Below the pieces are notes generated by a model. That model saw only the letters and a list, made by a program, of their open reading frames with translations. It searched no databases and was not told the DNA's origin. Source: an uncultured Eisenbergiella sp. (GTDB taxonomy: Bacteria > Bacillota > Clostridia > Lachnospirales > Lachnospiraceae). From it: a stretch of DNA of 32,389 nt. Location of the stretch: NCBI GenBank assembly GCA_904392525.1, contig CAJFMW010000012.1:1-32389 (forward strand), in the 5' to 3' direction. Positions 1 to 8,211 of the stretch are shown in pieces. Within the stretch, counting starts at the first letter, position 1, and every line of letters starts with the position of its first letter. Position numbers and translations under genes: made by a program.

Positions 1-465
1 TTTCAGAAGCGGTGCGATCAGCAGGCAAACCGCAATCTCAATCACCTTGGCCAGCGTAATGATGAAAATCCTCTGCGGGCTGAACCCTGTCCCCATTTTC
101 TCAATCACATCCGGAGACCAGATGCGCGCAATCACAAGGTTCAGATAGCCCCATTCCAGAACGTTGAGTCCCGTTACAAAGCTGAGGGAGACGACCAGAA
201 AATCCACCAGGCTGCCCTTATACATAACACGGCCCCCCAGCGCGAAGATGACCACCGCATACAGAACCGTGGCCACGCTGAAGGAAAGTTCTACCAGGTT
301 CAGCAGAATCACTCCCGTCGTCGTCACAGCGGCTATGAAAAGGAAGAGGATCCGCTGCTTTTTCTTCGGGAACCGGTTCTCAAAGAAAAGATGAAAAAAC
401 AGATGGCACATTGCAGTCTCGATGAATGTGATGAGCCATTCCACATAAATCCCCAATACCGTCAT
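1..465 (-). CDS. Sensor histidine kinase, N-terminal membrane half (partial, runs off the window)
   Basis: An open frame of 155 codons reads leftward from ATG at 465 and leaves the window without a stop. The protein has a short N-terminal hydrophobic stretch, a basic loop (FPKKKQR) and four to five further hydrophobic segments, with no soluble domain yet. Its ATG overlaps the stop of the LytTR regulator as ATGA, which is the usual translational coupling of an AgrA/ComE-type regulator to its GHKL-family kinase. The position and multi-pass N-terminus therefore suggest a peptide- or envelope-sensing AgrC/VirS-like kinase. The kinase core (H-box, N-box) lies outside the window, so this is inference from context and topology. 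It could also be another membrane protein of the same operon. Confidence 0.72.
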   Translation of the reverse strand, partial: MTVLGIYVEWLITFIETAMCHLFFHLFFENRFPKKKQRILFLFIAAVTTTGVILLNLVELSFSVATVLYAVVIFALGGRVMYKGSLVDFLVVSLSFVTGLNVLEWGYLNLVIARIWSPDVIEKMGTGFSPQRIFIITLAKVIEIAVCLLIAPLLK

Positions 466-1181
466 ATCTGTTTCTCCCAGAACCGAAGCAATGCCGACTT
501 AAATTCCGCCACGCCGGATCTGCTTATGGCTACGCGCTCCCCGTCCGGCATGAGGATCTTTTCTCCATCCATCCCCGTTACGTTTGCCAGATTGATGAGG
601 CAGCCGCGGTCCGCCAGGCAGAAATATTCCTGACCGATTTCCGCGTAAACCTGCGACAGCGTCCTGCGTACGGAAGCCGTCCGCCCGCTTCGCAGATGAA
701 AAACGGCATACTTTCCCTCTTTCAAAATATATAGAATATCCCGGAAAGGCAGCTGTTCCACATGATTTTTCACCTGTATCCTATAGTAACTGCTGCGTTC
801 CAGCTCATACAGCTTATAAAAATCCTCCAGCGCGGCCGGAAGCTTTTCTTCCAGCATACTTTTGGGGATATATCGGAATACGGCATATTCATAGGCTGCA
901 ACGGCATATTCCAGATGAGATGTGATAAAAATGACTCCCACCGCAGGCAGCGCATCGTGAATCTCTTTTGCCAGCTCCATGCCGTCCGTTCCCGGCATTT
1001 CAATATCCAGCAGAAAAAGGTCATAAGAAAAGCCATCCTGCAGATCGTACAGCAGATTCTCTCCCGACTGATATGGCCGAATCTTCACGTCCACACAATG
1101 CGTTCTGAAAAATTTTCCTGCAATCTCCTCCAGTCTGGAGAGCATGCATCCATCGTCGTCACATACCGCTATATTCAGCAT
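462..1181 (-). CDS. LytTR-family response regulator (AgrA/ComE type)
   Basis: This 239-residue protein has a receiver domain (about 1-120) followed by a LytTR DNA-binding domain (about 135-239). The acidic pocket is at D8-D10 in AVCDDD, the phospho-acceptor is D59 in LFLLDIEMPGTDG, and the conserved lysine is K107 in YIPKSM. The C-terminal half shows the LytTR pattern of a short strand-rich domain with ILYILKEGKYAVFHL, LADRGCLINLANV and a terminal ISRSG element. LytTR proteins bind pairs of short repeats and usually control exported peptides, envelope genes or their own operon. It lies 20 bp downstream of the NUDIX-GNAT gene and overlaps the sensor gene by 4 bp, so the three are probably co-transcribed. 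The target genes are not known. The repeat array at 2283-2478 upstream of the operon is a candidate site but is not proven. Confidence 0.93.
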   Translation of the reverse strand: MLNIAVCDDDGCMLSRLEEIAGKFFRTHCVDVKIRPYQSGENLLYDLQDGFSYDLFLLDIEMPGTDGMELAKEIHDALPAVGVIFITSHLEYAVAAYEYAVFRYIPKSMLEEKLPAALEDFYKLYELERSSYYRIQVKNHVEQLPFRDILYILKEGKYAVFHLRSGRTASVRRTLSQVYAEIGQEYFCLADRGCLINLANVTGMDGEKILMPDGERVAISRSGVAEFKSALLRFWEKQI

Positions 1182-1201
1182 GGTTTCGTTCCCTCAAAGC
1201 T

Positions 1202-2137
1202 TCACAGCCCTTTCCGGTATATTTTCTGCATCCTTCCCCAGGGCGCCATTTTCTCATCGATTACCTGAAAGCCGTATTTCTCATACAGGTTCTCATGGTC
1301 GCTGACCAGATATACCTCCGAAAAGCCCAGTTCCTTCAGATATTCCGATGCATCATCGATCATCCTCTGGCTCAGCCGCTTTCCCCGGTATTCCTCCCCC
1401 ACAAACAGCATGCCGATGTAGGGCGTATAGGGCACATCCGGAATGCAGTCGGTTCCGGAAACCGTGCAGTATCCTGCGATGCGTCCATGATCCTCTGCGA
1501 GAATTACCCGCTCCCAGCCTGTGAAATGATTCTGTCTCATTTCCTCCGCCAGCGTTTTGCCCGCTCCCCAGGAGCAGTTTTCGGCGTAGTCCGCCAGCAC
1601 ATTCCATTCGGCGTCTGCCGCCGTCAGTTTTTTAACATCCAGCCTGTTCCCGGGTTTTAAGTCATCGACAAAGTTCTGCATCCGCTGCGTTACCAGTTCT
1701 TCCCTCTTCATGGAAAGCAGTTCGTCCTGCGTTACCCATTTATAGGCAGAGGTTTCTCCTTCCTGAAGAATGATGCTGTCCTTTTTGCAGTCGGTGATGC
1801 ACAAAAACTCACAGTAAATCGCATTGCGTCCGGCCGCCCGCACCCTGCCGACTTCCTCAAGATGCTCCGCATGAATTCCGGTTTCCTCGCGCAGCTCTCT
1901 GATCGCGCAGTCGAGAGGATTTTCTCCCTTCAGGGCGGAGCCGCCGGCTGTCGCTTCCCACATCCCGCCGTAATGCTTCCTGCTGTCACGCTGCATCAGA
2001 AGATACTCTCCGTCCGTGTGCCTGACAATAATATCGCAGACAAGATGGTATACTCCTTCCGGGATTTTTTCTCCGCGAACCAGCGTCATACCCTCGATCT
2101 TTTCCAGATTCCTGTCATATGCATCCCAGATTTCCAT
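1202..2137 (-). CDS. NUDIX hydrolase fused to GNAT acetyltransferase domain
   Basis: The protein is 311 residues from the ATG at 2137. An earlier in-frame ATG at 2158 is unlikely because the AGGAG ribosome site lies between the two, 8 bp before the second. The N-terminal half begins MEIWDAYDRN and carries a complete NUDIX box, G-x5-E-x7-REL-REE-TGI, around residues 80-105, preceded by LLMQRDSRKHYGGMWEATAGG. This is the Mg-dependent pyrophosphohydrolase motif. The C-terminal half (about 170-311) is a GNAT fold with the acetyl-CoA loop EEYRGKRLSQRM and the closing VSDHENLYEKYGF motif. The substrate of neither domain can be read from sequence. Such fusions occur in Firmicutes and are thought to act in nucleotide or metabolite clean-up. 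Here it heads a two-component operon, which is not an obvious partner. Confidence 0.9.
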   Translation of the reverse strand: MEIWDAYDRNLEKIEGMTLVRGEKIPEGVYHLVCDIIVRHTDGEYLLMQRDSRKHYGGMWEATAGGSALKGENPLDCAIRELREETGIHAEHLEEVGRVRAAGRNAIYCEFLCITDCKKDSIILQEGETSAYKWVTQDELLSMKREELVTQRMQNFVDDLKPGNRLDVKKLTAADAEWNVLADYAENCSWGAGKTLAEEMRQNHFTGWERVILAEDHGRIAGYCTVSGTDCIPDVPYTPYIGMLFVGEEYRGKRLSQRMIDDASEYLKELGFSEVYLVSDHENLYEKYGFQVIDEKMAPWGRMQKIYRKGL

Positions 2138-2282
2138 GTGTCCATCTCCTCGTATCATAAACCTTTAGGGAATCTTTTGGGAACGATACCTTCCCGATTT
2201 ACACTGTGTTACCGTAAACGGCGGACTGTTACAGCCTTTCAGGCGCATTTTTTCCTTTTTCTGCGGCGTGTCCATAGACAGA

Positions 2283-2478
2283 TACGGTTTGAAGTCCGAA
2301 TAACTCACCCGTAACCGTACTTTTTCGGGCATAACTACAGATTAAAACTCAAAGAGATCATTTTTAACCGTATTATTTAGGTTATTTCTACGGTTCTAAA
2401 CTCATCAAATCCAAATATAACCGTACTTTTACAGTAATCTATACGGTTTTCAAAAACATTCCCTTTTTTCTAACCGTA
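2283..2478. repeat. 53-bp-period array of the heptamer AACCGTA / TACGGTT
   Basis: Seven exact copies lie in 196 bp. AACCGTA occurs at 2313, 2366, 2419 and 2472, spaced exactly 53 bp apart each time. TACGGTT occurs at 2283, 2389 and 2442, spaced 106 and 53 bp. A degenerate copy (TACAGAT) sits at 2336, exactly where the period predicts the missing one. A near copy, TTACCGTAA, is at 2209-2217. The result is alternating 23- and 30-bp steps, i.e. inverted pairs. Between the heptamers the units are only loosely similar and AT-rich, so the half-sites were conserved while the rest decayed. The array lies in the 524-bp gap between purL and the NUDIX/two-component operon. The rest of that gap shows only a hairpin at 2492-2523 (CTGTGCG/CGCACAG). 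A multi-dimer operator is the simplest reading. Confidence 0.9.
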
Positions 2479-2661
2479 CAGGAACGGAATCCTGTGCGCC
2501 AAAAGGCCATGCTGTCCGCACAGGCGCGGCCCGCATGACCCTTTGAATTTTATTTTTCATGATAATTCCGGGGGTAACCGGTCAGTTCCCCGACGCTGCT
2601 CTCCCTGCCGGGACTTTTCCGGGATTTTTCTGACCGAACGACCGGCCGCCCGTATCAAACC

Positions 2662-5600
2662 TTATTTAAAATATGCCACACCGGACTCAAAGATCTTCAG
2701 ATCCTGCTCTCCATAGATGTTCACGGCCACGCCGTCGCCGCGGCGCTCCACATGGGCCATCTTTCCGAGGATGCGGCCGTCGGGAGAAGTGATGCCCTCG
2801 ATGGCGGCATAGGAACCGTTCACGTTCCACTCTCCATCCATGCTCACGTTTCCTTCCGGATCGCAGTATTGGGTGGCTACCTGACCGTTTTCGAACAGCT
2901 TCTTCACCCATTCATCACTTGCCACGAAGCGGCCTTCGCCGTGGGATGCAGGAGTACAGTACACAGCTCCCGGCTTTGTTCCTGCCAGCCAGGGCGATTT
3001 GTCCGTTACCACCTTCGTGTAAACCATGCGTGAAATGTGACGGTTGATGGTGTTGAAGGTCAGCGTGGGAGAATCCTCCGTCTGGCCCGTAATCTTCCCG
3101 AAAGGCACCAGTCCCAGCTTGATGAGGGCCTGGAAGCCGTTGCAGATGCCAAGGCACAGGCCGTCCCTCTCCTCCACCAGCTTCGTAACCGCCTCTTTGA
3201 TCTTCGCGTTCTGGAAAGCGGTGGCGAAGAACTTGGCGCTTCCGTCCGGCTCGTCGCCTGCGGAGAAGCCGCCGGGGAACATGATGATCTGAGCCTGGCT
3301 GATGGCCTTTTCAAACTCGTCCACGGATTCCCGGATGTCTGCGGCGGTCAGGTTGCGGAAGACCTTCGTCACCACATCCGCGCCCGCGCGCTCAAAGGCC
3401 TTTGCGCTGTCGTATTCGCAGTTGGTTCCCGGGAATACAGGAATGAAGACCGTGGGCCTTGCCACCTTGTTTCTGCACACATGAATTTCCTTCGCCTGAT
3501 AAACCGGGCTGTCCACCGGGTCGCTTCCCTGTTCCGCCGTGCTGGGGAATACCTTTTCCAGCGTGCCCTTCCAGGCGGAGAGCATCTCATCCAGAGAAAT
3601 CTGCGTCTGGCCGAATGCGAATACAGGCGCTTCGATCACCGTTCCCAGCTCCTCATGAGCTGCGCCAAGCTGCTCATACGCTGCGCCAAGCTGCTCCAGC
3701 CGGTCAGCGGAAACCTCCGCCACGATGTCGCCGACGGCGTTTTCAAACAGGTCGGAAAGCTGCACCTCCTCAGCAAAGGTCACGCCGAGATGATTGCCGA
3801 AGGCCATCTTGGCAAGAGCGGCCGCCGCTCCTCTGCTGTCCAGCGCATAGGCGGAAACAATCGCGCCCTCCCGGATCAGTTCCGTAATTCTGCCGTACAG
3901 CTTCTGCGCTTCCTCATACACAGGCAGATCGTAGTCGTCCCGCTCCAGGCAGAAGCGCACCAGCTTATTGCCGGGGGTTTTCAGCTCCGGCGTGATCACA
4001 TGGGAGCCCTTTTCCACATCCACCGCAAAGGAAACCAGGGTGGGCGGCACATCGATATCGTTGAAGGTTCCGGACATGGAGTCCTTGCCGCCGATGGAGG
4101 GAAGGCCGTATCCCAGCTGTGCATCAAAGGCGCCGAGCAGCGCCGCGAAGGGCTGGCTCCAGCGCTTCGCTTCCTCCGTCATCCTGCGGAAATATTCCTG
4201 GAAGGTAAAGCGGATCTTCGTATGATCTCCGCCCGCCGCCACGATTCTGGCGATGGATTCCGTCACCGCGTACACCGCTCCGTGGTAAGGGCTCCAAGAG
4301 GACAGGTAAGGATCGAAGCCGCAGCTCATGAGCGTCACCGTATCCGTCTTTCCTTCCAGAACCGGAAGCTTCGCCGCCATCACCTGCGTCTCGGTGAGCT
4401 GATATTTTCCGCCGTAGGGCATCAACACGCTGCCCGCGCCGATGGAGGAGTCGAACATCTCCACCAGTCCCTTCTGGGAGCAGACGTTCAGATCGGAAAG
4501 CAGAGACAGCCAGGCCTTCTTCGCGTCCCCCTCTTCCACTGCCTCTCCCGCCGCAGGAACGGCCCAGGTGTCAAAATAGCTGGTACCCTCTTTCGGCACC
4601 TCCACGTATACATCCGTCTCCTGATGCGCGCCGTTGGTATTCAGGAAGGCTCTGGACAGGTTCACGATCTCCTTTCCTCTCCAGGAAAGCACCAGTCTGG
4701 GATCTTCGGTCACCTCGGCCACGCTCACCGCTTCCAGATTTTCCTCCGCCGCATAACCGAGGAAGGCTTCCACATCCTTCGGGTCAACCACCACGGCCAT
4801 TCTCTCCTGGGATTCGGAGATGGCAAGTTCCGTGCCGTCCAGACCCGCGTACTTTTTGGGCACCTTATCCAGATCCACCCGCAGGCCGTCCGCCAGCTCG
4901 CCAATGGCAACGGATACGCCGCCCGCACCGAAGTCGTTGCACTTCTTGATCAGCCGGCTCACCTCAGCACGACGGAACAGTCTCTGGATCTTTCTTTCCG
5001 TGGGCGCATTTCCCTTCTGTACCTCTGCGCCGCAGGTCTCGATGCTCGCCTCCGTGTGCACCTTGGAGGAACCGGTCGCGCCGCCGCAGCCGTCTCTTCC
5101 GGTCCGTCCGCCGAGCAGAATGATGATATCGCCCGGATCAGAGGTGGCGCGCACCACGTTTTTGCGGGGAGCCGCTCCCATCACCGCACCGATTTCCATT
5201 CTCTTCGCCACATAGTCGGGATGATAGATTTCCTTGACGTATCCCGTTGCGAGGCCGATCTGGTTTCCGTAGGAGGAATAGCCGTCCGCAGCGCCGCGCA
5301 CCAGCTTCTTCTGGGGAAGCTTTCCCTTCAGAGTCTCCGCCACCGGAACCGTGGGGTCCGCTGCGCCCGTCACGCGCATGGCCTGGTACACATAGCCGCG
5401 TCCGGAAAGGGGATCCCGGATCGCGCCGCCCAGACAGGTGGCCGCGCCGCCGAAGGGCTCGATCTCCGTGGGATGGTTGTGGGTTTCATTCTTGAAGAAC
5501 ACCAGCCACTCTTCCGTCTCCGGGCCGTTTCCGTAATCCATTTCCACCGGAACGATGACGGAGCAGGCGTTGATTTCCTCGGATTCCTCCATGTCCGCAA

Positions 5601-6474
5601 GCTTTCCTTCCTTTTTCAGCTTGCGCATACCCGCCAGAGCCAGATCCATCAGGCAGACGAACTTGTCCTTTCTTCCCGCGAAAAGTTCTTCTCTGGTATC
5701 CAGATAGCTCTGATAAGCCTTTTTGATGGGCTCGCTGTAATAACCGTCCTCAAATTCCACATTTTTCAGCTCTGTGGAGAAGGTGGTATGACGGCAGTGA
5801 TCGGACCAGTAGGTATCCAGCACCCGGATCTCCGTCATGGTCGGATCCCTGTGCTCTTCCCCCGCAAAATAGTTCTGAATATGCTGAAAATCCCGGAAGG
5901 TCATCGCCAGTCCCAGAGAATCGTACAGCGCCTTCAGCTCCGCTTCCGGAAGCTGTGCAAAGCCGTCCAGAACCTTTACGTCCGCAGGCTCCTCGTAAAC
6001 GGTTTCCAGCGTATCCGGCTTCACCATGCCCGTTTCCCTGGAATCCACCGGATTAATGCAGTAGGACTTGATCTGCTCGAATTCTTCATCGGTGAGGCTT
6101 CCCGTGATCAGATAGGTGGTCGCCGTGCGGATGATGGGATTTTCCTCCTCATTCAGGAACTTCACACACTGCACCGCGGAATCCGCCCTCTGGTCAAACT
6201 GTCCCGGCAGATATTCCACGGAAAACACACGTCCGTTTTCCGGAACTGCGATTTCCTCCCGATACAGCTCGTCCACCGGCGGCTCCGAAAATACCGTCCT
6301 GCACGCGCGTTCAAACACCTCGTCGCTGATGTGCTCCACATCATACCGGATGAAAATCCGAACATCCTCAATCGTTTTCAGATTCAGGTAATTTTTCAGA
6401 TCTCCCTTCAGCTCCTTCGCCTTCACGGCAAAAGGGGCCTTCTTCTCCACATAGATACGCCTTACGTTTCCCAT
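2662..6474 (-). CDS. purL: Phosphoribosylformylglycinamidine synthase, single-chain (PurL-PurQ fusion)
   Basis: This enzyme converts FGAR, glutamine and ATP to FGAM, the fourth step of IMP synthesis. The start at 6474 (MGNVRRIYVEKK) follows GGAGG at 7 bp; an in-frame extension to 6606 includes the promoter and is rejected. The 1270-residue length matches the large, single-chain form. The synthase half shows TYWSDHCRHTTF (221-232) and THNHPTEIEPFGG (331-343) with further glycine-rich ATP-binding segments. The C-terminal class I glutaminase domain (about 1010-1270) has nucleophile C1111 in GICNG and the His/Glu pair H1241/E1243 in MAHVER. It is intact. It stands alone here, about 17 kb from purEMND, under its own promoter at 6578-6606. 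Confidence 0.98.
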   Translation of the reverse strand: MGNVRRIYVEKKAPFAVKAKELKGDLKNYLNLKTIEDVRIFIRYDVEHISDEVFERACRTVFSEPPVDELYREEIAVPENGRVFSVEYLPGQFDQRADSAVQCVKFLNEEENPIIRTATTYLITGSLTDEEFEQIKSYCINPVDSRETGMVKPDTLETVYEEPADVKVLDGFAQLPEAELKALYDSLGLAMTFRDFQHIQNYFAGEEHRDPTMTEIRVLDTYWSDHCRHTTFSTELKNVEFEDGYYSEPIKKAYQSYLDTREELFAGRKDKFVCLMDLALAGMRKLKKEGKLADMEESEEINACSVIVPVEMDYGNGPETEEWLVFFKNETHNHPTEIEPFGGAATCLGGAIRDPLSGRGYVYQAMRVTGAADPTVPVAETLKGKLPQKKLVRGAADGYSSYGNQIGLATGYVKEIYHPDYVAKRMEIGAVMGAAPRKNVVRATSDPGDIIILLGGRTGRDGCGGATGSSKVHTEASIETCGAEVQKGNAPTERKIQRLFRRAEVSRLIKKCNDFGAGGVSVAIGELADGLRVDLDKVPKKYAGLDGTELAISESQERMAVVVDPKDVEAFLGYAAEENLEAVSVAEVTEDPRLVLSWRGKEIVNLSRAFLNTNGAHQETDVYVEVPKEGTSYFDTWAVPAAGEAVEEGDAKKAWLSLLSDLNVCSQKGLVEMFDSSIGAGSVLMPYGGKYQLTETQVMAAKLPVLEGKTDTVTLMSCGFDPYLSSWSPYHGAVYAVTESIARIVAAGGDHTKIRFTFQEYFRRMTEEAKRWSQPFAALLGAFDAQLGYGLPSIGGKDSMSGTFNDIDVPPTLVSFAVDVEKGSHVITPELKTPGNKLVRFCLERDDYDLPVYEEAQKLYGRITELIREGAIVSAYALDSRGAAAALAKMAFGNHLGVTFAEEVQLSDLFENAVGDIVAEVSADRLEQLGAAYEQLGAAHEELGTVIEAPVFAFGQTQISLDEMLSAWKGTLEKVFPSTAEQGSDPVDSPVYQAKEIHVCRNKVARPTVFIPVFPGTNCEYDSAKAFERAGADVVTKVFRNLTAADIRESVDEFEKAISQAQIIMFPGGFSAGDEPDGSAKFFATAFQNAKIKEAVTKLVEERDGLCLGICNGFQALIKLGLVPFGKITGQTEDSPTLTFNTINRHISRMVYTKVVTDKSPWLAGTKPGAVYCTPASHGEGRFVASDEWVKKLFENGQVATQYCDPEGNVSMDGEWNVNGSYAAIEGITSPDGRILGKMAHVERRGDGVAVNIYGEQDLKIFESGVAYFK

Positions 6475-6577
6475 CGATGCTCCTCCGTTTTTATCTGGTA
6501 TGAAGGAAAGGTCCGTTCTCCGCGGTTTTCGCCCCTTTTTGCGGGACTTTTCCGCCTGCGGCCGTTTCCAGGTATCC

Positions 6578-6606
6578 ATTATACGTAAAAACACGGGCTT
6601 TTTCAA
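6578..6606 (-). promoter_or_regulatory. purL promoter
   Basis: On the minus strand, TTGAAA (6601-6606) and TATAAT (6578-6583) are separated by 17 bp, a near-consensus sigma-A promoter. It leaves a leader of about 100 nt before the purL start. The leader contains GC-rich self-complementary stretches but no riboswitch class that I can recognise. Confidence 0.8.
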
Positions 6607-6683
6607 TCCTCACCTGACAAAGCCACGTTCTTCCTTATTTATCCTATCACAAAAACGCGGAAAAAGGAATCATGCATATGAAT

Positions 6684-7205
6684 TCATGGAAATTTAAAAA
6701 CCAGCGCCAGGGCCATCCCCGCACAGAGAAACGGGCCGAAGGGAAACCGGGCCTTTCGATCCGCCCTGCCTGTAAGCAGGAGAAACAGCGCCCATCCCCC
6801 GCCGGAAAAAAACGCAATGAGAAAGGAAAACCAGACCGTCTCCGCTCCCAGAAAAAAGCCGCAGCCCGCCATCAGCTTGATATCCCCGCCGCCGAACGCT
6901 CCCGGTTTCAGGAGGCAGATCAGAAAAAGCGGCAGGCTTACCGCAAAAATTCCTGCCAGCCGGGTATACAGCGCAGGCTCTGAGAAAAACAGGAGGCTCA
7001 GGGCGCCAAGGAAAAAAGCTGCGCGCGCACACCAGTCCGGCAGCCTTCCCGTTCGCAGATCAATCCGCCCTGCGGCATATAAAAGCAGAAAAAAGGCCGC
7101 AAAAAGCCCCGTTTCCGGCAGGCTTCCGGCCCGAATCCACCGGAATGCAGCAAGCGTCCCCAGAGCCGTCATGAACAGGGTAAAATCAGAAATCTTCGTC
7201 CGCAA
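6684..7205 (-). CDS. Small prepilin-type (A24) aspartic peptidase
   Basis: The 173-residue protein is highly hydrophobic, with about six membrane segments. It has the two catalytic aspartates of the A24 family: D49 in GRIDLRTGRLPDW and D108 in GGGDIKLMAG (the GxGD motif). It lacks the N-terminal methylase domain of PilD, so it resembles the short TadV/CpaA and archaeal FlaK-like forms that cut class III signal peptides. The start is probably TTG at 7205 with GGAG about 10 bp upstream, which is a weak choice; the next in-frame Met is residue 12. No pilin, secretion ATPase or tad gene lies in the window, so its substrate must be encoded elsewhere. It ends 79 bp before the purL promoter. Confidence 0.85.
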   Translation of the reverse strand: MRTKISDFTLFMTALGTLAAFRWIRAGSLPETGLFAAFFLLLYAAGRIDLRTGRLPDWCARAAFFLGALSLLFFSEPALYTRLAGIFAVSLPLFLICLLKPGAFGGGDIKLMAGCGFFLGAETVWFSFLIAFFSGGGWALFLLLTGRADRKARFPFGPFLCAGMALALVFKFP

Positions 7206-7282
7206 AGTTGCTTTTCTCCTTTTGCTTCATAAAAAAATCAGAATTTTTTTATGTTTTCTGTACTTTTCTTTCCGTTTTTTTG

Positions 7283-7291
7283 TGGTATGAT
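7283..7291 (+). promoter_or_regulatory. Extended -10 promoter of the VanZ-like gene
   Basis: TGGTATGAT is an extended -10 element (TGn plus TATGAT at 7286-7291). No good -35 box is present in the T-rich DNA upstream, as expected for extended -10 promoters. The sequence TGTGGTAT recurs in the AraC promoter at 27532-27539. Confidence 0.6.
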
Positions 7292-7359
7292 AGGCAGGAA
7301 ATATGGAACACTGAAAATAAGAATGTTTTGATTTGAAAAATGATTGGAGTTTTGTACTT

Positions 7360-8001
7360 ATGAAATATTTCCGGCTGTTTTTGAAAAAGCTGCTCCGCTA
7401 TCTGCTCAAGCCGCTTTCCTTTCTTCCCGCCCTGTTGATGATGTATCTCATTTTTAACTTTTCCGCACAGAACGGCGATCTTTCCGGTCAGCTCAGCGGC
7501 ACCGTCACCACGGATCTGGTGGAGCTGTGCGACGATCTTTTTGATCAGGGATGGACTACGCAGCAAATCCTTCATTACGCGGATATTCTGGAGCATTATG
7601 TACGAAAAGCCGCCCATGTCACGGAATACTTTCTGCTGGCAGTCACAGTCGCATTCCCGCTCTACGTTTACCGGCTCCGCGGCTGGAGGCTTGTGCTCTC
7701 CGCCGGATTTTTCTGCATGGGCTTTGCCTGTCTGGATGAATGGCATCAGTCCTTCGTTCCCGGCAGAAGCCCTGCTTTCCGCGATGTCCTCATCGATACC
7801 GCCGGCAGCCTTGCCGGCATTTATGCGACCAGAATTATCTGCTGGATCGGACGCAAAACCATTTTCCGTCCTCTTTCCATGGAAAAAAACAGGGAAAGAC
7901 GCACGCGCCATTTATCGGCTGAAACCTCATCTGAGAACTGCAGACGGATGAATCAGTCCGACCTCTCCGGCCGGAATTTGCGGAAAATGCGCTCCCTGTA
8001 G
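7360..8001 (+). CDS. VanZ-like membrane protein
   Basis: The start ATG at 7360 follows TGGAG at 10 bp; an upstream in-frame TTG at 7333 has no ribosome site. The 213-residue product has four membrane segments: one near residues 15-35, the loop with RKAAHVTEYFLLAVTVA, a third segment, and the signature DEWHQSFVPGRSPAFRDVLIDTAGSLAG. These are the VanZ family motifs. VanZ of enterococci gives low-level teicoplanin resistance, but most family members are uncharacterised envelope proteins and this one stands alone with no van genes. The last roughly 45 residues form a hydrophilic Arg/Ser-rich tail beyond the usual family end. An intrinsic terminator follows at 8041. Confidence 0.88.
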   Translation: MKYFRLFLKKLLRYLLKPLSFLPALLMMYLIFNFSAQNGDLSGQLSGTVTTDLVELCDDLFDQGWTTQQILHYADILEHYVRKAAHVTEYFLLAVTVAFPLYVYRLRGWRLVLSAGFFCMGFACLDEWHQSFVPGRSPAFRDVLIDTAGSLAGIYATRIICWIGRKTIFRPLSMEKNRERRTRHLSAETSSENCRRMNQSDLSGRNLRKMRSL

Positions 8002-8040
8002 AAATATCCTCTCGGAATCACCCGGCTTTTCTTTTTTCAG

Positions 8041-8075
8041 GGACGAACCGCAGACAGCGCGGCTCGTCCTTTTTT
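8041..8075 (+). terminator. Intrinsic terminator after the VanZ-like gene
   Basis: GGACGA-x-CCGC pairs with GCGG-x-TCGTCC (one mismatch) and is followed by a run of six T. It lies 39 bp after the stop codon at 8001. The T run is also the start of the palindrome at 8071-8111. Confidence 0.75.
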
Positions 8076-8201
8076 ATACGATAGGAAAGTTCCTTTCCTA
8101 TCGTATAAAAACCTCCGGTGGATCGCACTGCGGCGGAATAGAAGATGTCGCTTACGCGACCCGCCGCAGGCGCAGAATCCCGCAAGCGGGATTCTTTTTT
8201 T
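8071..8201. repeat. Palindromic element A: 19-bp perfect palindrome, branched hairpin and terminator-like hairpin
   Basis: It has three parts. 8071-8111 is a 19-bp perfect stem with loop TTC; its central 31 bp (8076-8106) are identical to 16871-16901. 8128-8169 is an outer stem CTGCGGCGG/CCGCCGCAG holding an inner stem GTCGC/GCGAC. 8174-8201 is a 10-bp stem AGAATCCCGC/GCGGGATTCT followed by seven T, a plus-strand intrinsic terminator by shape. The element fills the convergent gap between the VanZ-like gene and the beta-galactosidase. Its role could be bidirectional termination or mRNA 3'-end protection. Confidence 0.85.
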
Positions 8202-8211
8202 AGAATACTTC

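Noticed and set aside
2283-2478. CRISPR array
   Set aside because: The regular 53-bp period suggested repeat plus spacer, but only 7 bp per half-site are conserved, the units are inverted pairs, and there are no cas genes.
3037-6588. 1183-codon open frame on the plus strand
   Set aside because: It is antisense to purL throughout; the complete catalytic motifs of PurL are on the minus strand, and the antisense product is His/Arg/Leu-rich with no domain. It is a codon-bias shadow.
7360-8001. Glycopeptide resistance locus
   Set aside because: A lone VanZ-family protein without vanA/H/X-type genes does not support resistance; the family is widespread and mostly uncharacterised.
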